Source of the DNA: Scleroderma bovista
Taxonomy: Eukaryota > Basidiomycota > Agaricomycetes > Boletales > Sclerodermataceae
Assembly (NCBI GenBank): GCA_037178675.1
Contig: JAYMGJ010000178.1
Location: forward strand, 1-64,000
DNA: 64,000 nt
Direction of reading: 5' to 3'
In this document: piece by piece, positions 41,340 through 53,283 of the stretch
Layout of the letters: the number at the start of each line of letters is the position of its first letter
How positions within the stretch are numbered: position 1 is the first letter of the stretch
Translations under genes and position numbers: made by a program
Notes under the pieces: generated by a model
Told to the model about the DNA's origin: nothing
Seen by the model: only the letters and a program-made list of their open reading frames with translations
The model's database searches: none

Positions 41340-44300
41340 CTAATAGTAACTATTGTCCTCGTCCACTTCCGAATCATTGGAGACATTTCCCAGGTCCAAT
41401 TCCTCATCAGTGTTGCTGTCATTCTCGTCATCACTGCACTCAGCCTCTGAGTCAGAGTGCTCCTTGTCCTCATCTGGGATGTTAGACTCCTCACTTTCTC
41501 TATAAGCTTCGACATCAGCTTCGTTGTCCTCGGTAACGCTTAGTGCTGGCACTTGACCCAAGTTGACTGCACCATGGCCCACGCCTATACCTGCAAAACG
41601 GGCAAACATATCACGGTCCGCAAAACTTTGAGGGCCATATTAAATTTCTTTGTGTATAACAGTAAATGCGAGTAGCTTACATATTCACATAGAATGCTCT
41701 CCAATCGTCAACTTCTCCTGGCCGCCTGGAAAGTGATGGCCCACGAGGCATTAGGAGATCAGTGTGGCCGTCAATGAATGCAGGTATGATATGACAACCC
41801 CGAATAACCAGTGAGGGGTCCAAGAAACCAAATGCATCATTACTGTCTGGGACGAAGCCAATCTTTGGAAGACAGGCCCGTCTAAAGCCCCAACGATGGT
41901 CTGGATCCACTCCAAGCCACCGTACCCAGAGGACTTCCATATTTCGCTTTGGCTGACTTACACTTCCCGGACAGAAGTGGACTTGGACATGGAAAGCACG
42001 CAGGACTTGTGCATACCAGAATGGATGCGCAGTGGGGTTAGTTTCCCTTGACAGTGTCATGATGACACTGCTGTTGGAGCCAGGTCGTATCACGTCTTGA
42101 TCACGGCGAATATCATAGGTAGTGTAATTGACCCGGAAGATCTTTGACTCGACTATTCGATGGTTTGTTAACCGAAGACTGTTCCGATCCTCAGGTGAGA
42201 AGGATCGTTCATCCCCGTCATAGTCCAGTCCAAGTAGCCGCGAAAGCAGATGATTTTTAAGTTTCTGCACGAAATCTGGCTGCCGACCCCATCTCAGAAG
42301 CGAGGTTCAGGAAAGTAGCGGAAGTCCATACCTTCATGGCAGGATCATCACGGTACTTTCCAATGAGGTCTACTAAGCTGAACGTATTGTCACGTTGTGG
42401 AATATCTGCCATGACATGGTGGATCTCCGGATCGTCATCGCTTGAATCTGCATCACTAACTTCAGGGTTCAGGGCTTCACGCTGCCGCCTGAGGACTGTA
42501 TGCCGCCGCTCCTGCGTAGCGAACTGGCTGACCACATTTTTCTTGTTTGATTGCCCATAAAACCTCTTGATGATTCGATGAGAAAGTTCACCCTACATTT
42601 TATATGAATGGAATACGTAGTACAACAATGCAGAGACACACTCACGATTTGGGTGGTGTATGAATCTGTTGTCCCGAACATCCTTATGGTTCCAACGTAG
42701 TCACCCAACGCATGGAACTTGTAGGTATTGATATTGAACGTCTTGCACTGAGGTCCTGACCGTGATGGCTTCGCTCGCTGGCCAGACTGGAGTTCGGCTA
42801 CTTCCCGCCTTTGTCGCTGAGCAGCTTCGTTGGGTAGTTCAACGGTTTGAAGGGCTACACATGTGCAGCTCTGAAATTTTCGGATTTGGTCCGAAAGTCG
42901 TCGCAAAGACTGCCCCAGTAATTCGAGGGATGTGTCAGTGTGCAGGCGCAGCTTTGCCAGAGCATGCCATTCGCACAGGCGGAAGAGGAGTACTTGAACG
43001 ATTGTATCGTGTTTTTGTGGTAGCAGGCCTTCAAATGCAGGCATCGCACACTAGACATTGCGTGGATAAGTTCACGTGGCAGCAGAAATAAGTGGTCGCA
43101 ACAGATACCTGGAGCATGTCTTCGAAATGTCGGGCAGCACACTGTGTGGTATCAGCAATGTTTGACGGAAATCGACGGATGGTGGAAAGCCCAAAAGATG
43201 GAATATTAGAGAATCTAAGAGATGCATGAAGATGTTAGTCGTTACGTGGTACAGTGCTCACGAATTACACTCACCGTTCATTCAGAGTATTCACAAGACT
43301 GGGATCTATCGCATGAATGAGGCGTATCAGGTGTCTCAGGACTGTCTTGGCCACTCCAAGCTCAAACTCGTGTAGTAGATCTACCACGAGCACAGGGAAT
43401 ATGTTGAAACCAAACTGTCCAAGGCACTCGGCAAAGGAGTTCTAGACAAAGAACCAATTGAGCAACAGGATGGAAATTGACAATGCAAAAAGGACGCGCA
43501 CCACAGTTGGTAAAAGTGACTCAGCCTTTAAGAGACGCTCCACAGCCACTCCTTTCAATGGCTTGCCCAGCTGGTAGATAGCTTGCCTTGCCTCGTGAAT
43601 CCTGTCTCGTAAGTATGTCCGTGCCAAGGTCAGTCTGGCTGACAGGTCAGTCAGATACCCAAGTCGGTGAAAATTCGACTTCAGGATTGAACACCGTGGG
43701 CATGGGCAATTTCCTTTGTCCCGTAAAGTGGCTAAAATGATCCTGTAATATTGCGTTAGTTCACACTGGGGTATCCGAGTCCGTCAAGACTCTGATACTT
43801 ACTTTTCTGGGTAGTCCGCAGAGTATGTGAATATCCGAGGGTAAACTCGCCTCATTACCCCATCAAAGCATTTTACTACTATCCCATTCCTATATGCATC
43901 AATGAATTCATCGTCCAACAATATTCTCCAGATGGCATGAACAAGCTCGCGTTTGCAGTGGGTGAGAAGGTCAGCGTTGTGCTTCTTTGTTGAAAAGCTC
44001 GAGATGAAGCCGTGTATTGATTCTGGAAGCTACATTACGAAGAATATCAGTTACATGACTATAGATGTGTAATATTGGCTTACCTGAGGAATAAAAGCAA
44101 TTGGATGACAAGGTCCAACATCTGGTTTGGCTCTGAGATATTTGGATAGATTTCCAAAGAAAAGATATATTGGCCATGCAGATGCATGGCCAAACTGTGC
44201 GAGGCGTGTTGCATCCGACCAAAACATCATGCCCGCAATTACCCTTTCTAGTTGGCAGTTGTCTTCTCGTCTTTGTTTCATAATTTTGTCATGAGCTTGA

Positions 44301-45514
44301 ATCCACGCATCTGATGTGTAAAGTTCGTCATAAACGCGCTGTTCTTCTCCAGTGAGTGGCGATCTCCACATGCGCTTGAAGGGAGTGAGATGAAATAACT
44401 TAGACGACGCCTCTGCAAAAACTGCCCGGACCACAGACGTCAGTGGCCGATATCTCAGTCCCTCGACATTGAATGCCCTTCCGTTCCCTTCCGGATTCTT
44501 CTTCCTGGTTGGAACGCTGATTTCGACATTGGTAGTCTTCCATTGGTCAGTGCCAAATGGGTCGTCCTCAGGAAGTGCCCTCTCTGCAGCATCTAAGCGT
44601 GATGTCTCTGTATGGGCATTGAACCCATCCAGTTCAAGGATGTTGAAATCCTCTGCTTGGATCACCTCGCGCACAAGACGATTGACTTCTGCAGAAGACT
44701 TTTGAGCACTTCCTGTTAATCTCCAGTTCATCAGCCGCCAGATTGACATGTTGGCCCAAGGCCAGGGTGGCGCATGGTTGTCTCTGAGTGAACTCGGACA
44801 TTCCTGCCTCACTGCTGGGTCATGCGCGACTTGTTCGAGTACTGAGCGAGTGAAATTGGACAAGTCCTTGGCAGAGAGGAAAGCATCCGGGTCATGAGAT
44901 GGACGGTGGCGATACTCGCGAGCAATACCAAAGAGATTAAAATGAGTGCGGAAAGAATCGAATACATGGAGAATAACCCGTCTGATGATAGACGGCTGCT
45001 CAGCAGCTATAGGGGGAACAGGTACCGGAGGAGTGGGTAGGATGTCACGGAACCTAGCAGGCAAACAACGTGCACGAGGGGGAAGTATTTCATTTGGTGG
45101 GTCCGGTCCTATGATTGGGCTGGAGGCGGGAGATCCAAGTCCAACAGCGTTCACCAGATCCAATGAAGGAGTATCACCCAAGGATGGACATGCTATGCGC
45201 ATGCTAGTGCCGGCAGAAGTAGCTTCAGTAGTCTCCATGTACTGCGCTTGTGAATCAGACATTACTTGACTGCAACAACGGATGACACTCACCTCGTCAC
45301 CATGACTTGGATTGGTTGAAGCATGGCAATCCGGATCCAATCTCAGACGCTTCCTGGGTGGTTCTCCATTTGCCACAGGTTGGGTACTCGATTTTTTAGC
45401 ATGGGAATGGAGCTGGTGTTGGTAGGATGGACAGGAAGTATGGTGCTGGGCCAGGTACCGTGGGACTGTAAAGGTGCGATTACAATGAGTTGAACACTTG
45501 AAAGTTGTTGACAT
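41340..45514 (-). CDS. Plavaka-type transposase gene, multi-exon
   Basis: Start ATG 45514 gives MSTTFKCSTHCNRTF, a Cys/His cluster like the finger that opens many Plavaka proteins. Exon 1 runs to about 44090 and contains EYRHRPSHDPDAFL, WPWANMSIWRLMNWRLTG, VEISVPTRKKN and GMMFWSDATRLAQFG with ASAWPIYLFFGNLSKYLR, the best-known Plavaka block. Further exons give FISSFSTKKHNADLL, CFDGVMRRVYPRIFTYSADY, CPCPRCSILKSNFHRLG, VVDLLHEFELGVAK, NINTYKFHALGDYVGTIR, FGTTDSYTTQI then GELSHRIIKRFY, LRGCHIIPAF-like text (IRGCHIIPAFIDG) and a very acidic end. I saw no frame break, but not every intron was phased. No inverted repeats were found at its borders. Confidence 0.78.
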
Positions 45515-45704
45515 CAGTAGCCATGAGCCAAGAAATACGATGATAGTGAGGCCTATGGACTTCATGGAAGGCGACAAGCTCAAGTCACAGCAGGCTGGCG
45601 GGATTCTGCTTGACAAGGGTTCTGGGAACGCCATGTTAGGAAGGCGCAGGCCACGGACCGATGGGCGACGAGGTCACCGGTGTCATCTGTGTCACTGCCG
45701 TCAC

Positions 45705-46200
45705 CTAGCTCCGTGACGATTGTGATGCCGTATGCCGTTTACTTGAGTGGGCACGCCGGGGAGGGGTCGCTATCAATGTGTTCGTAACACTTCCAAAACT
45801 GTTCTGATACGAATGGAACACGAGCCCGGACGTATTGAAGGCGTGCTGAGCGGGACAGATGTCCAAGCCCAAGACGGCGATCACAAATACAGCACAAGCA
45901 CATATGAACCAGATGATCATGTTCAGAGCGAGCTTCTCGCGCCAGGCCTGACGCACGTCTTGTCATTTCATTCGTCTGAACCACTTCAAGCAAGGAGACG
46001 GAATCCACCAGGTGAGTAGCCAGCACAACAGGACCCATTGTCTTCTTGCCGACGTCTCCCTCACCGTCTCTATCGCCTCGCCTTCCAGAATTTCACCCGG
46101 TAGCGTCTCCTTGGGTACGTGTCCCTCCTTATCCGCAGTCTGAAACATATTCCTAGAGGGCGCGTATTGTACTCCTCGACCTCTTCATTATCAGATGGTG
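45705..46200 (-). pseudogene. Chitin synthase fragment
   Basis: On the minus strand: MFQTADKEGHVPKETLPGEI, then ARRQWVLLCWLLTWWIPSP, FRRMKRQDVRQAWREKLALN and MIIWFICACAVFVIAVLG, the transition into the membrane region of a large fungal chitin synthase (the type with a cytochrome b5/myosin-related N-part). The frame shifts before MFQT and the similarity ends at about 45750 in unrelated sequence. The catalytic domain (QRRW, EDR) is absent. Dead fragment next to the Plavaka-type gene. Confidence 0.72.
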
Positions 46201-46839
46201 TGCCTTCTCTGGGCTCCTCAGCCCTAATGGCTTCCAGGAGTACATGCACACGCTACCCCTAAGAACACAAAACGAAGAAAATGGAGAGGGACAGCAGGTG
46301 GAGGATAAGAATAGCAGGCAAGGAGACGAAGAACGGCCAGATGAAAGGGAGAGATTGCTTGTGGAGGGGACGAGCACAGCAGATGAAGACTCCCCTGGAA
46401 AAATAGACATAGAGAAGGGGGGATCGGACAGACTAATGGAGGGTACCAGCATCAGTTGCGTCACTGGTTTGGGCGATGAGGACGCCGCCGTTTTTGAGGG
46501 GGGCACATGTAGTAGGAGGGGCCAGGGGAGGAGCAGGCGAGCAGGTCAGGTGACACTGAGTCAGCAGCGGTAGGAGATGGACACGCATGTACAGGATAGA
46601 CACTTTCTCACCACCACGGACGTGATTCCCCTGCTTCACCAGTACCAGGGTCGTATATGTTGGGCCGCCGTAGGGAATAGCATGGGTGTACCCACAAGTG
46701 TGGAGGGGCTGACCCGCACCCACACCCGCGGTTAACTTGTACCCAACGAATATGGGTGCGTACCTGTACCAAGGGTGTCATAGGTACATACCCATCATGG
46801 GTGTACCATGGGTACCTGCACGGGTTACGCCGTGGGCAC

Positions 46840-47345
46840 TGTTTTGCCAGCCGTTGTCGTTGTCGTGATGCGGTGGCATTGGCTATCTCCATCACTTCGC
46901 CGTTGTCGCCGTGTCGTGCCAGCTGTTGTCGCTGTCAACGTTGCCGTTGTCCCTCTGCCTCGCCAGCCGTGGTTGTCATCGTCGCCGTCGCCGTGGTTGC
47001 CGTGCCTCACCGGCCATGGTCGTCGTCCCACTGTCTCGCCAGCCGTGGTCGCCGCCGGCTGCGTCTGTGGGCATTGGCCATCTGCGTCATGGCATCGTCG
47101 TCGCCGTGTCCTGCCAGCCGCTGTTGCTGTCGTCGTCGTAACGCCGTGGCTTGGCCATCCGCGTCGCGTCGTCTTCATCTGCATCGTGCTGGCATGGACA
47201 CGTTGATGCGCTGTCATCGTCGTCGCTGTCTGGCCAGCCGTCGCCATCGCCGCCGCCGTCCTCGTGACGCTGTGTGGTCATCCCACGTCATCATTGTCGT
47301 CATCGTAGTGACGCTGCGGTGCTGGGCATGCACTGTTGTGGTAAT
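46840..47345. repeat. GTC/CGT-rich imperfect minisatellite, array 1
   Basis: Irregular repeats built from GTCGTCGT, CCAGCCGT, GATGCGCTGTCATCGTCGTC and GTGGCATTGGCCAT-like pieces. Long open frames here reflect triplet periodicity, not genes. Confidence 0.7.
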
Positions 47346-47874
47346 GTAAGGCGTGGATGGTGAGTCGTCCAGGTGGTCGTTGTGGTCATTGGGGAGTCGT
47401 TGAGCTATTGGTGGGTCGTCACAAATAAAACGAAAGAAAAGATAACTTACATTCAGGGGCACGATGACTCAATGCGCACTGTGCCAGTCCACAGACGTGT
47501 GCAGGCGGTTGCGATGGAAGGTGTGCATGCAGAGGACCTGTAAGAAGAGATAGCTGACAAAATGAATAAAATAAAATAAACATACATGTCAGATGAGAGA
47601 TATGGCGTTGATAGATGCCATGGGGTCGTTCAACCCAGGCTTGACGCAGAAGCTTGAAGTTGAGATGGGTTGAAGAAGCTCCCACGGGTTACCCAACCCA
47701 TGCATTTTCACTAGTTCAAGGGCGCAGCTAGGAGCGCATCGTCGCAGTCGATGTCAGGGCGTGGGTCATCATGGAGAGGCTGGTGTATGCTTTGACTCTT
47801 CTCTCGCTTCTTTTCTTCTTCTTGGTGTTGCAAGGACCCGGCATGGCTGAACAACCCGGCCCATGCGTCTGTAC

Positions 47875-47918
47875 AAAAAAGGAAGGAGGAACTGCAGACA
47901 GTTCCTCCTTCCTTTTTT
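47875..47918. repeat. Perfect 19-bp inverted repeat, 6-nt loop
   Basis: Arms 47875-47893 and 47900-47918 are exact reverse complements (AAAAAAGGAAGGAGGAACT and its complement) around GCAGAC. It lies midway between the two GTC arrays. Confidence 0.85.
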
Positions 47919-48469
47919 GGAGGAGCTCTGAGCGTCGTCTCAGGTAGACAAAAGCATGGTTAGTACATACGGGTGTACCTATGTGGGTCATAGGAGTATC
48001 ACTTGGTGCAGGTGCAGGTGCAGGTCAGAAATTGGACATCCACACCCATGCATTTATTTTTGCTAAGGGTTCATAATTTTTTATTTAAACTGTAAAGTAC
48101 AATCGAAATGGATGGCTACGCACTGCACGGTAGGACATGCCCATCCGGCACTCGATACGAGGTGGTGCCGGGGCGACTTCAGTGATGCGAAGTCAATGGA
48201 GTGCGATCCAAGGCGACACGAAGTCAGCCTCAGATCTGTGAGCAGCAGTGCTAGGGAAGAGCACGGGTCACCCGTGGGTATTAGGAGTGCAACCCGTACC
48301 CGTACCCACGCAACAGGTCTGGGTTATAGCCCAGGTATGAATTCACGGGTCCGGGTCAGTAGACGGGTAGGTCATAAAATTACCCAAGGGTGTACCCGTG
48401 TGCAGGTTGCATGGTACACCCCGGTGTAGATATATTTACCAATTACCTAAATGACGTGTACAATCTAAG

Positions 48470-48960
48470 GCATCGTGGTTGTCGTCTGGTAGGTCGTGGC
48501 CATCGTGTTCTGCGCCACGGCGTCATCGTCGCCGGCCCTGCCAGCCGTCGCCGTTGTTGCCGTCATTGTCGTCCCTCTGCCTCGCCAGCCGTCGTCGTCG
48601 TGACGCTGTGGCATTGGCCAGCTGCGTCACGTCGTCTTCGTCTTTGTCGTACTGGCGTGAGCGCATTGATGCGCTGTTGTCGTCGTCGTGACGCCGTGGC
48701 ATTGGCCATTGGTGTCTCGTCGCCGTCGTCTTCGTCGTGCTAGCAAAGACACGCTGTCACCGTCGAGGCGCTGCAGACGTGGCGTTGTCGTGTCTCCATG
48801 GACCATGGCAATGGCCATTGCGTCGTGTCATCTTCGTCTGCATTGTGCTGGCGAGGACGTGTTGATGCGCTGTCATCATCGTCGTGTCATTGTGGCACTG
48901 GTCGTTTGTGTCACGTCGTCATCGTCGTCGTCCGATCGAGGGCATGAACGTTGGCGTGGA
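48470..48960. repeat. GTC/CGT-rich imperfect minisatellite, array 2
   Basis: Same building blocks as array 1, in the same orientation; for example CTGGCGTGAGCGCATTGATG here against CTGGCATGGACACGTTGATG in array 1. Confidence 0.7.
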
Positions 48961-49340
48961 TGTATCCAGTTCGATGCTGTAGGTCGTTGTTATCGAAGGT
49001 GTGCGTGTGACTCTGAGTGAGTGCATGTGAGGAGGTGCCAAGTGTGCGTACCTTGTGTTGTTGTCGCCGTTGTCATCCCACCCGTGGTACACGTGTCCAT
49101 GCAAATGGGACTTCTGTCTGCCTGTGTGCGTGAGTGTTAGTGGGCAGATGCATATGAGTACATACTTGAAAGCTTGAAAGCTTGACCAATTTGTTCTGTG
49201 TAGCACATGTGTGTGCGTAGTGCAGTGTACCCGTGGGAAAACCCGTGCGCGGGTCGGGTACGGGTGGTGCGCATCACAGCCACACAGTGGGTACTATGGT
49301 TGCTGCTGAGGGGTTTGAAGATGGCAACCCACACCCTCAC

Positions 49341-50092
49341 CCATGACCCAGTGCCTAAGGTTCACAGATGGCGATTAGGTCATGGAAAGGTCCTTATACG
49401 CGACTCAACAGGGTCTTGGCCATGCCATCCACATGCCGTCAACGATTTCATTGCTGGTCTCGCCCCACATGCACCTGTTTCCTTTCTAGGCATCCATTGC
49501 ACTTCACTGCATCAGACACCTAGAAAGGAAATTTTATCGGATGAGTGCACCATTGTCACAGATGACCTTGCTGGGAACGTGGTGACGAACAGACATCCCA
49601 TGCAGTGGGAAAACGCACCTTCAGCCGTCGAAGACCAAGTACCGCCAAGGTAGCCAAAGGGTGTAGTTGGGTGCGGTGGAGGGCATAGCGATAAGGTATG
49701 GAAGCTTAATGATGGAGCCAGACGAGGGCGGCGGCAGCTCCAGGCAAGCGAACAAACGGGTGACAATGCTGAGCGCTGAGCACTGAGTACTGAGCGCTGC
49801 GCAGCGATGAGGGGAAGGAGAAACCATGTGGTCACATGCATGACCACCAATTACTTCGTGCCCTCATTCCTACCACACACTGCAACGATGTGATTTCCCA
49901 TCTTCTACTTTTCCTTTTGCATCTGGTTTCACTAAAAATTCCCTGTAGGCTTACATTGCAACACTCGATTTACTACATAGTGCAGATAGGCTTGTTCAAC
50001 GGCGTTCAACGGCTACTCTCAATACAGGGAACTTCGTGTCGACGGGATTCTCAAACAGTTTTGCTGGTACGTTTACTTAGCGGGATGCAGCA
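49341..50092. other. Intergenic with a 13-bp inverted repeat
   Basis: TTTCCTTTCTAGG at 49478-49490 pairs with CCTAGAAAGGAAA at 49519-49531. No gene supported. Confidence 0.4.
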
Positions 50093-51083
50093 TTATATTG
50101 GACTAAATGTCATACCTTTCACTTTCTCCCTCCACTTAACCAGCTCCTCAGCATATCCCCAAAAACCCCCATAAACCAAGGGGGACGAATATAGGTCTGA
50201 GTTCAAGCAGACGATGCGGCGGTCGTTCAACCCTTCTCTCTGGAGGTTGTCTACAAGAACGCCATATCTCTCGTATTTGCTCCTCCACAACACCAAGACT
50301 TTTAGGTTAGTAGACGCCAATATTTCGTGGAGCAAGCTAAAATCTGAGCGACACATGGTCCAGGGAATTGAGAGATGGGTAAGTTGGATCAACCTTGGGA
50401 GTCCAATAGGGATGCCCATCCAAGAAGACCAGGCGTTGGTGACGTGCAGGTGGGTGATGTGGTGGGCAACCAGTAAGTTGGGTAGGTACGAGCGCTGATT
50501 GTGGAAGATGCCTGACAGGTCTGTTGACAGGGAGGTCAAAGGAAGAGCATCCAGTGGCTCAATGAGGGGGTTCTTGGTGCGTAGGTGGTGGCAAACAACA
50601 CGCAGAGTAAGGTCAGTAATTCCTTTACAGAGGTGCAGGATTCGAGCGGCGTGCTCATTTCGTACTGCCGCCCCAATATAGAGTGTTCTAACTGCAGAAA
50701 TAGCAAACTGCAGGCGGTACTCCAATGAAGTGATGAAACATTGGGCTGCAGAATCAGTGCGAAGGATAACCGAGTGGTAAACAATCTTTTGCACCCTAAC
50801 AAAAACCATTTAGCTCTGCAGTAGAAAGTCAATATAGAACTCACCAGACTAGAACCCGGCGAGCAACAAGTAAGTAGCGGTGGGGCCGGGAATGCTCTGC
50901 GGCCGTGATAAGAAAGATCTCGCGCTCAAGTTTGTCAGGAAGACGACTGAATACTGGCATTGGAATGAACTTTCGGGGGTTTCGTTCGGTGAGTCCAAAT
51001 ATTCCTTCTTTTAATTCAGGTCCTGCAGCCAAGCTCATGAGATACACATACAGTGGTGCATTTTTTTTCGTTGGATTCGGCAT
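50093..51083 (-). CDS. F-box/LRR-like protein of a basidiomycete-expanded family, 313 aa
   Basis: Exons 51083-50845 and 50795-50093; phases join to 942 nt. Start ATG 51083 (MPNPTKKNAPLYVYL); a later Met (MSLAAGPEL) is possible. FSRLPDKLEREIFLITA followed by HRYLLVARRVLVW is the F-box-like helix pair seen in many hypothetical Agaricomycete proteins, with VQKIVYHSVIL after the intron. The remainder has Leu-rich repeat-like segments (ITDLTLRVVCHHL, LPNLLVAHHITHLHV, LIQLTHLSIPW, LKVLVLW). It might recruit substrates to an SCF ubiquitin ligase, which is inference. Intact. Confidence 0.75.
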
Positions 51084-51189
51084 GTCAACATGATCGGGAA
51101 CTCTCAACTTTGGGCTACCTGTCAGGGAGAGCGGACCGTTGACGAAACAAATCGGTATGTTTTCCTATCCAAGCTACCTGAACTTTGTT

Positions 51190-51357
51190 AACAATGAAGA
51201 CTCTTTGGCGGGGAACTTGAGCCGTGTTGCAGATCGAGTTCCATCCACAATGAACCCAATCTTTGGGTCAAATCTAATTGCATAAAGTGATGTTGTAGGA
51301 AGAATTTCCAGATCGCCGTCGTCCAAATCTTCACGCCGGAGCCAAAAATGTGAACTC
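51190..51357 (-). CDS. Possible orphan exon, unassigned
   Basis: On the minus strand an open frame without ATG reads SHFWLRREDLDDGDLEILP, TTSLYAIRFDPKIGFIVDG and TRSATRLKFPAKES, preceded by a splice-acceptor-like CCTCCAG and followed by AAGGTTCAGG. The composition looks coding. It may be an exon of a gene whose other exons I cannot place, lying 107 bp upstream of the LRR gene on the same strand. Confidence 0.35.
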
Positions 51358-51748
51358 TGGAGGATTGATCAGAGATTGTGCTTCACACAGAGGTGAAAAC
51401 AAATCTCATATATCGCGCCCACCGCTCGCTCATTAGCTTTGTATTAAACAGAGTAGGATCCTAACAGGTCCAGACATAATGCCCTTCTGTGGACCAAGGA
51501 TAACTTATGCATAGTGATAGATCTTTATCGCTCCACGGCAATCCAAACTTGCTCTAGTGAAGTACGTAGCCTTTCATTCCACCCCTCGACTAAACTGACA
51601 GCATTTGATCGGATATTCGGATATTATTAGTCAAGGACGTGACCCACTCCTCCGTCTTGACGGATCTGATCCGGATGTGGTTTATAAGGTATAAACTACT
51701 GACTTGACTGATCCCCGCATTTGCAGTCGTTCCGTATCTCCATTATCA

Positions 51749-53283
51749 ATGGTACATGCAGAAGTCCATCAGGCTTCTGAGCCCGAAGCCAGTTACCAAC
51801 AGCGGATCGCTACCTTGGAATCTGAACTTGCGACCCTTCATCAAGCGGACGTTGATCGCGAAATGTGAGTTTTTCAGTCCCATAGAAGACTTCGAAAGTT
51901 AAATTTCTACTGTAGCATTACTGAGCGCTACCGCAAGCTTGGGCGAATGATACGAAGGGTGGTAACACTTGTAGACAATGTCAGTGACTTAGTCACTGAG
52001 GCTGATCGCCGCAACCAGTCCATGGATCACAGCGCCCCCGGGGACACGCTCACTAGTAGTTCTGATGAGTAAGTCATAAGTATTTAAAATTACAGCACTA
52101 CCAGTTGACTTCGCAAACAGAGAGAATCGCTTATATAAATGCTATCAAGAGCTTTTACGCTGGATTCCACAGCTTTGTGTGGTATTTGCACACAATAATG
52201 GTGTCCACTTGGACAAGATTTTCAAAGCGGTGGGGCTAAAGCCGAATTAGTTTTCGCATTTGGCTAACACCATTACAGCTTCTTGCTGGTGCAGATGGTG
52301 CACGTGGTGATGATGCCTCACGGTTGAAGCTCGCTGTTGTTAGCTGGCTCATGGCATTGACGCCCCCTCCCGAGCCAGAGTTGCTTCCGTATGACAAATC
52401 TGGGAGAGGATTTTATAACGACGCTACTGGTAGGCTCCTATGTCCAGTTGATTATGACTGGGACAATCCTCGGTAAGGCACTCGATTCAATTACCGCATG
52501 TTGCTAACTTCCGCATACTTTGGTCCCAGGCACAGGCAAAATATCCGGGATCTCCATCCCGACTTTCTCGTCACTGCCAATTCGTGGCCGCTTTTCCTTT
52601 ATGCAAACGGCAAGTACAATCCCAACTTTCCAAATCATGGCCTTTTTCAGGGGGAGCTTCTTGTCAAGGTAAGTTTAGCCTGTCTTGTTGCTTCACAACT
52701 ATACTGATGGCTTTGCAGGCATTCAAGTACATCTTCACCTCTCCGTCGTCTGCTGAATTCACGGCGGACGATTTGAATTCTGGGTTCCTCCTAGCACAAC
52801 CCAAGAAGCGTCGTCGCAGTGAGTGACGCACACGTTCCAATGTGGCTTCTCTACTTGGGATGAAGACCGTAGCGCCGCGTGCAATTGCATATATTGCCGT
52901 ACAGGTGAGCATTTTGTTGTTGTTGCTGAATGTATACCACTCATCAGCAATCTGTCAGCTCCATTTTGCATTAGCGAGCTGTGGCTCGTGGCGCATCGTT
53001 GATGTGTTCTTCGACTACCATCAATTCTACAAGAATATTGTCACCTTCTTTGAGGATGTCACGGATACGGAGGCAGAAGAATTCATCAAAGAGTTGGTGT
53101 TGTGGTGGAACCGGTGAGTAACTACAACACTTGTCGCAGAAAAGATTCATTCCACTCCATAGGCAAGTGTTTGGCCCAGCAAGTATGATCGCTTACACCC
53201 CCCAAGCTGCTGACAATATGTCAGTGGCGGCCTCATTCAAGAAATGCCGGACAGCCAATATCAGCAACAACGCTTCTGTCTGA
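51749..53283 (+). pseudogene. DUF6698-type gene with one in-frame stop
   Basis: Exons 51749-51864, 51916-52068, 52121-52229, 52279-52472, 52530-52668, 52719-52904, 52959-53113, 53163-53283 join in phase to 1,173 nt. Landmarks of this basidiomycete family: YRKLGRMIRRVV, LLRWIPQL, ADGARGDDASRLKLAVVSWL, GRGFYNDATGRLLCPVDYDW, WPLFLYANGKYNPNFPNHGL, LVKAFKYIFTSPSSAE, SNVASLLGMKTVAP, FYKNIVTFFED and LVLWWNRQVFGP. Codon TGA at 52824-52826 interrupts exon 6 after KKRRRSE. It could be a recent nonsense change or a sequencing difference, since nothing else is broken. Function of the family is unknown. Confidence 0.75.

Larger units (their letters stand above)
46600..49340. other. Repetitive block, possible non-autonomous transposon
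   Basis: No credible gene. Clusters of ACGGGT/ACCCGT-like hexamers sit at about 46675-46830, 48255-48430 and 49225-49270. Two GTC/CGT-rich arrays lie between them. The layout resembles subterminal repeats around a non-coding core, but no terminal inverted repeat or target duplication could be identified. Confidence 0.35.

Noticed and set aside
46244..46573. Acidic 109-aa open frame on plus
   Set aside because: It lies opposite the presumed N-terminal part of the chitin synthase fragment and has no motif or splice context; too weak to call.
46756..47349. 197-aa and overlapping long open frames in the GTC-rich block
   Set aside because: Triplet repeats keep all frames open; low-complexity Arg/Cys/Ser or Thr/Asp translations only.
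49207..49653. 148-aa open frame on plus
   Set aside because: No motif, no codon pattern or splice support, next to repetitive DNA.
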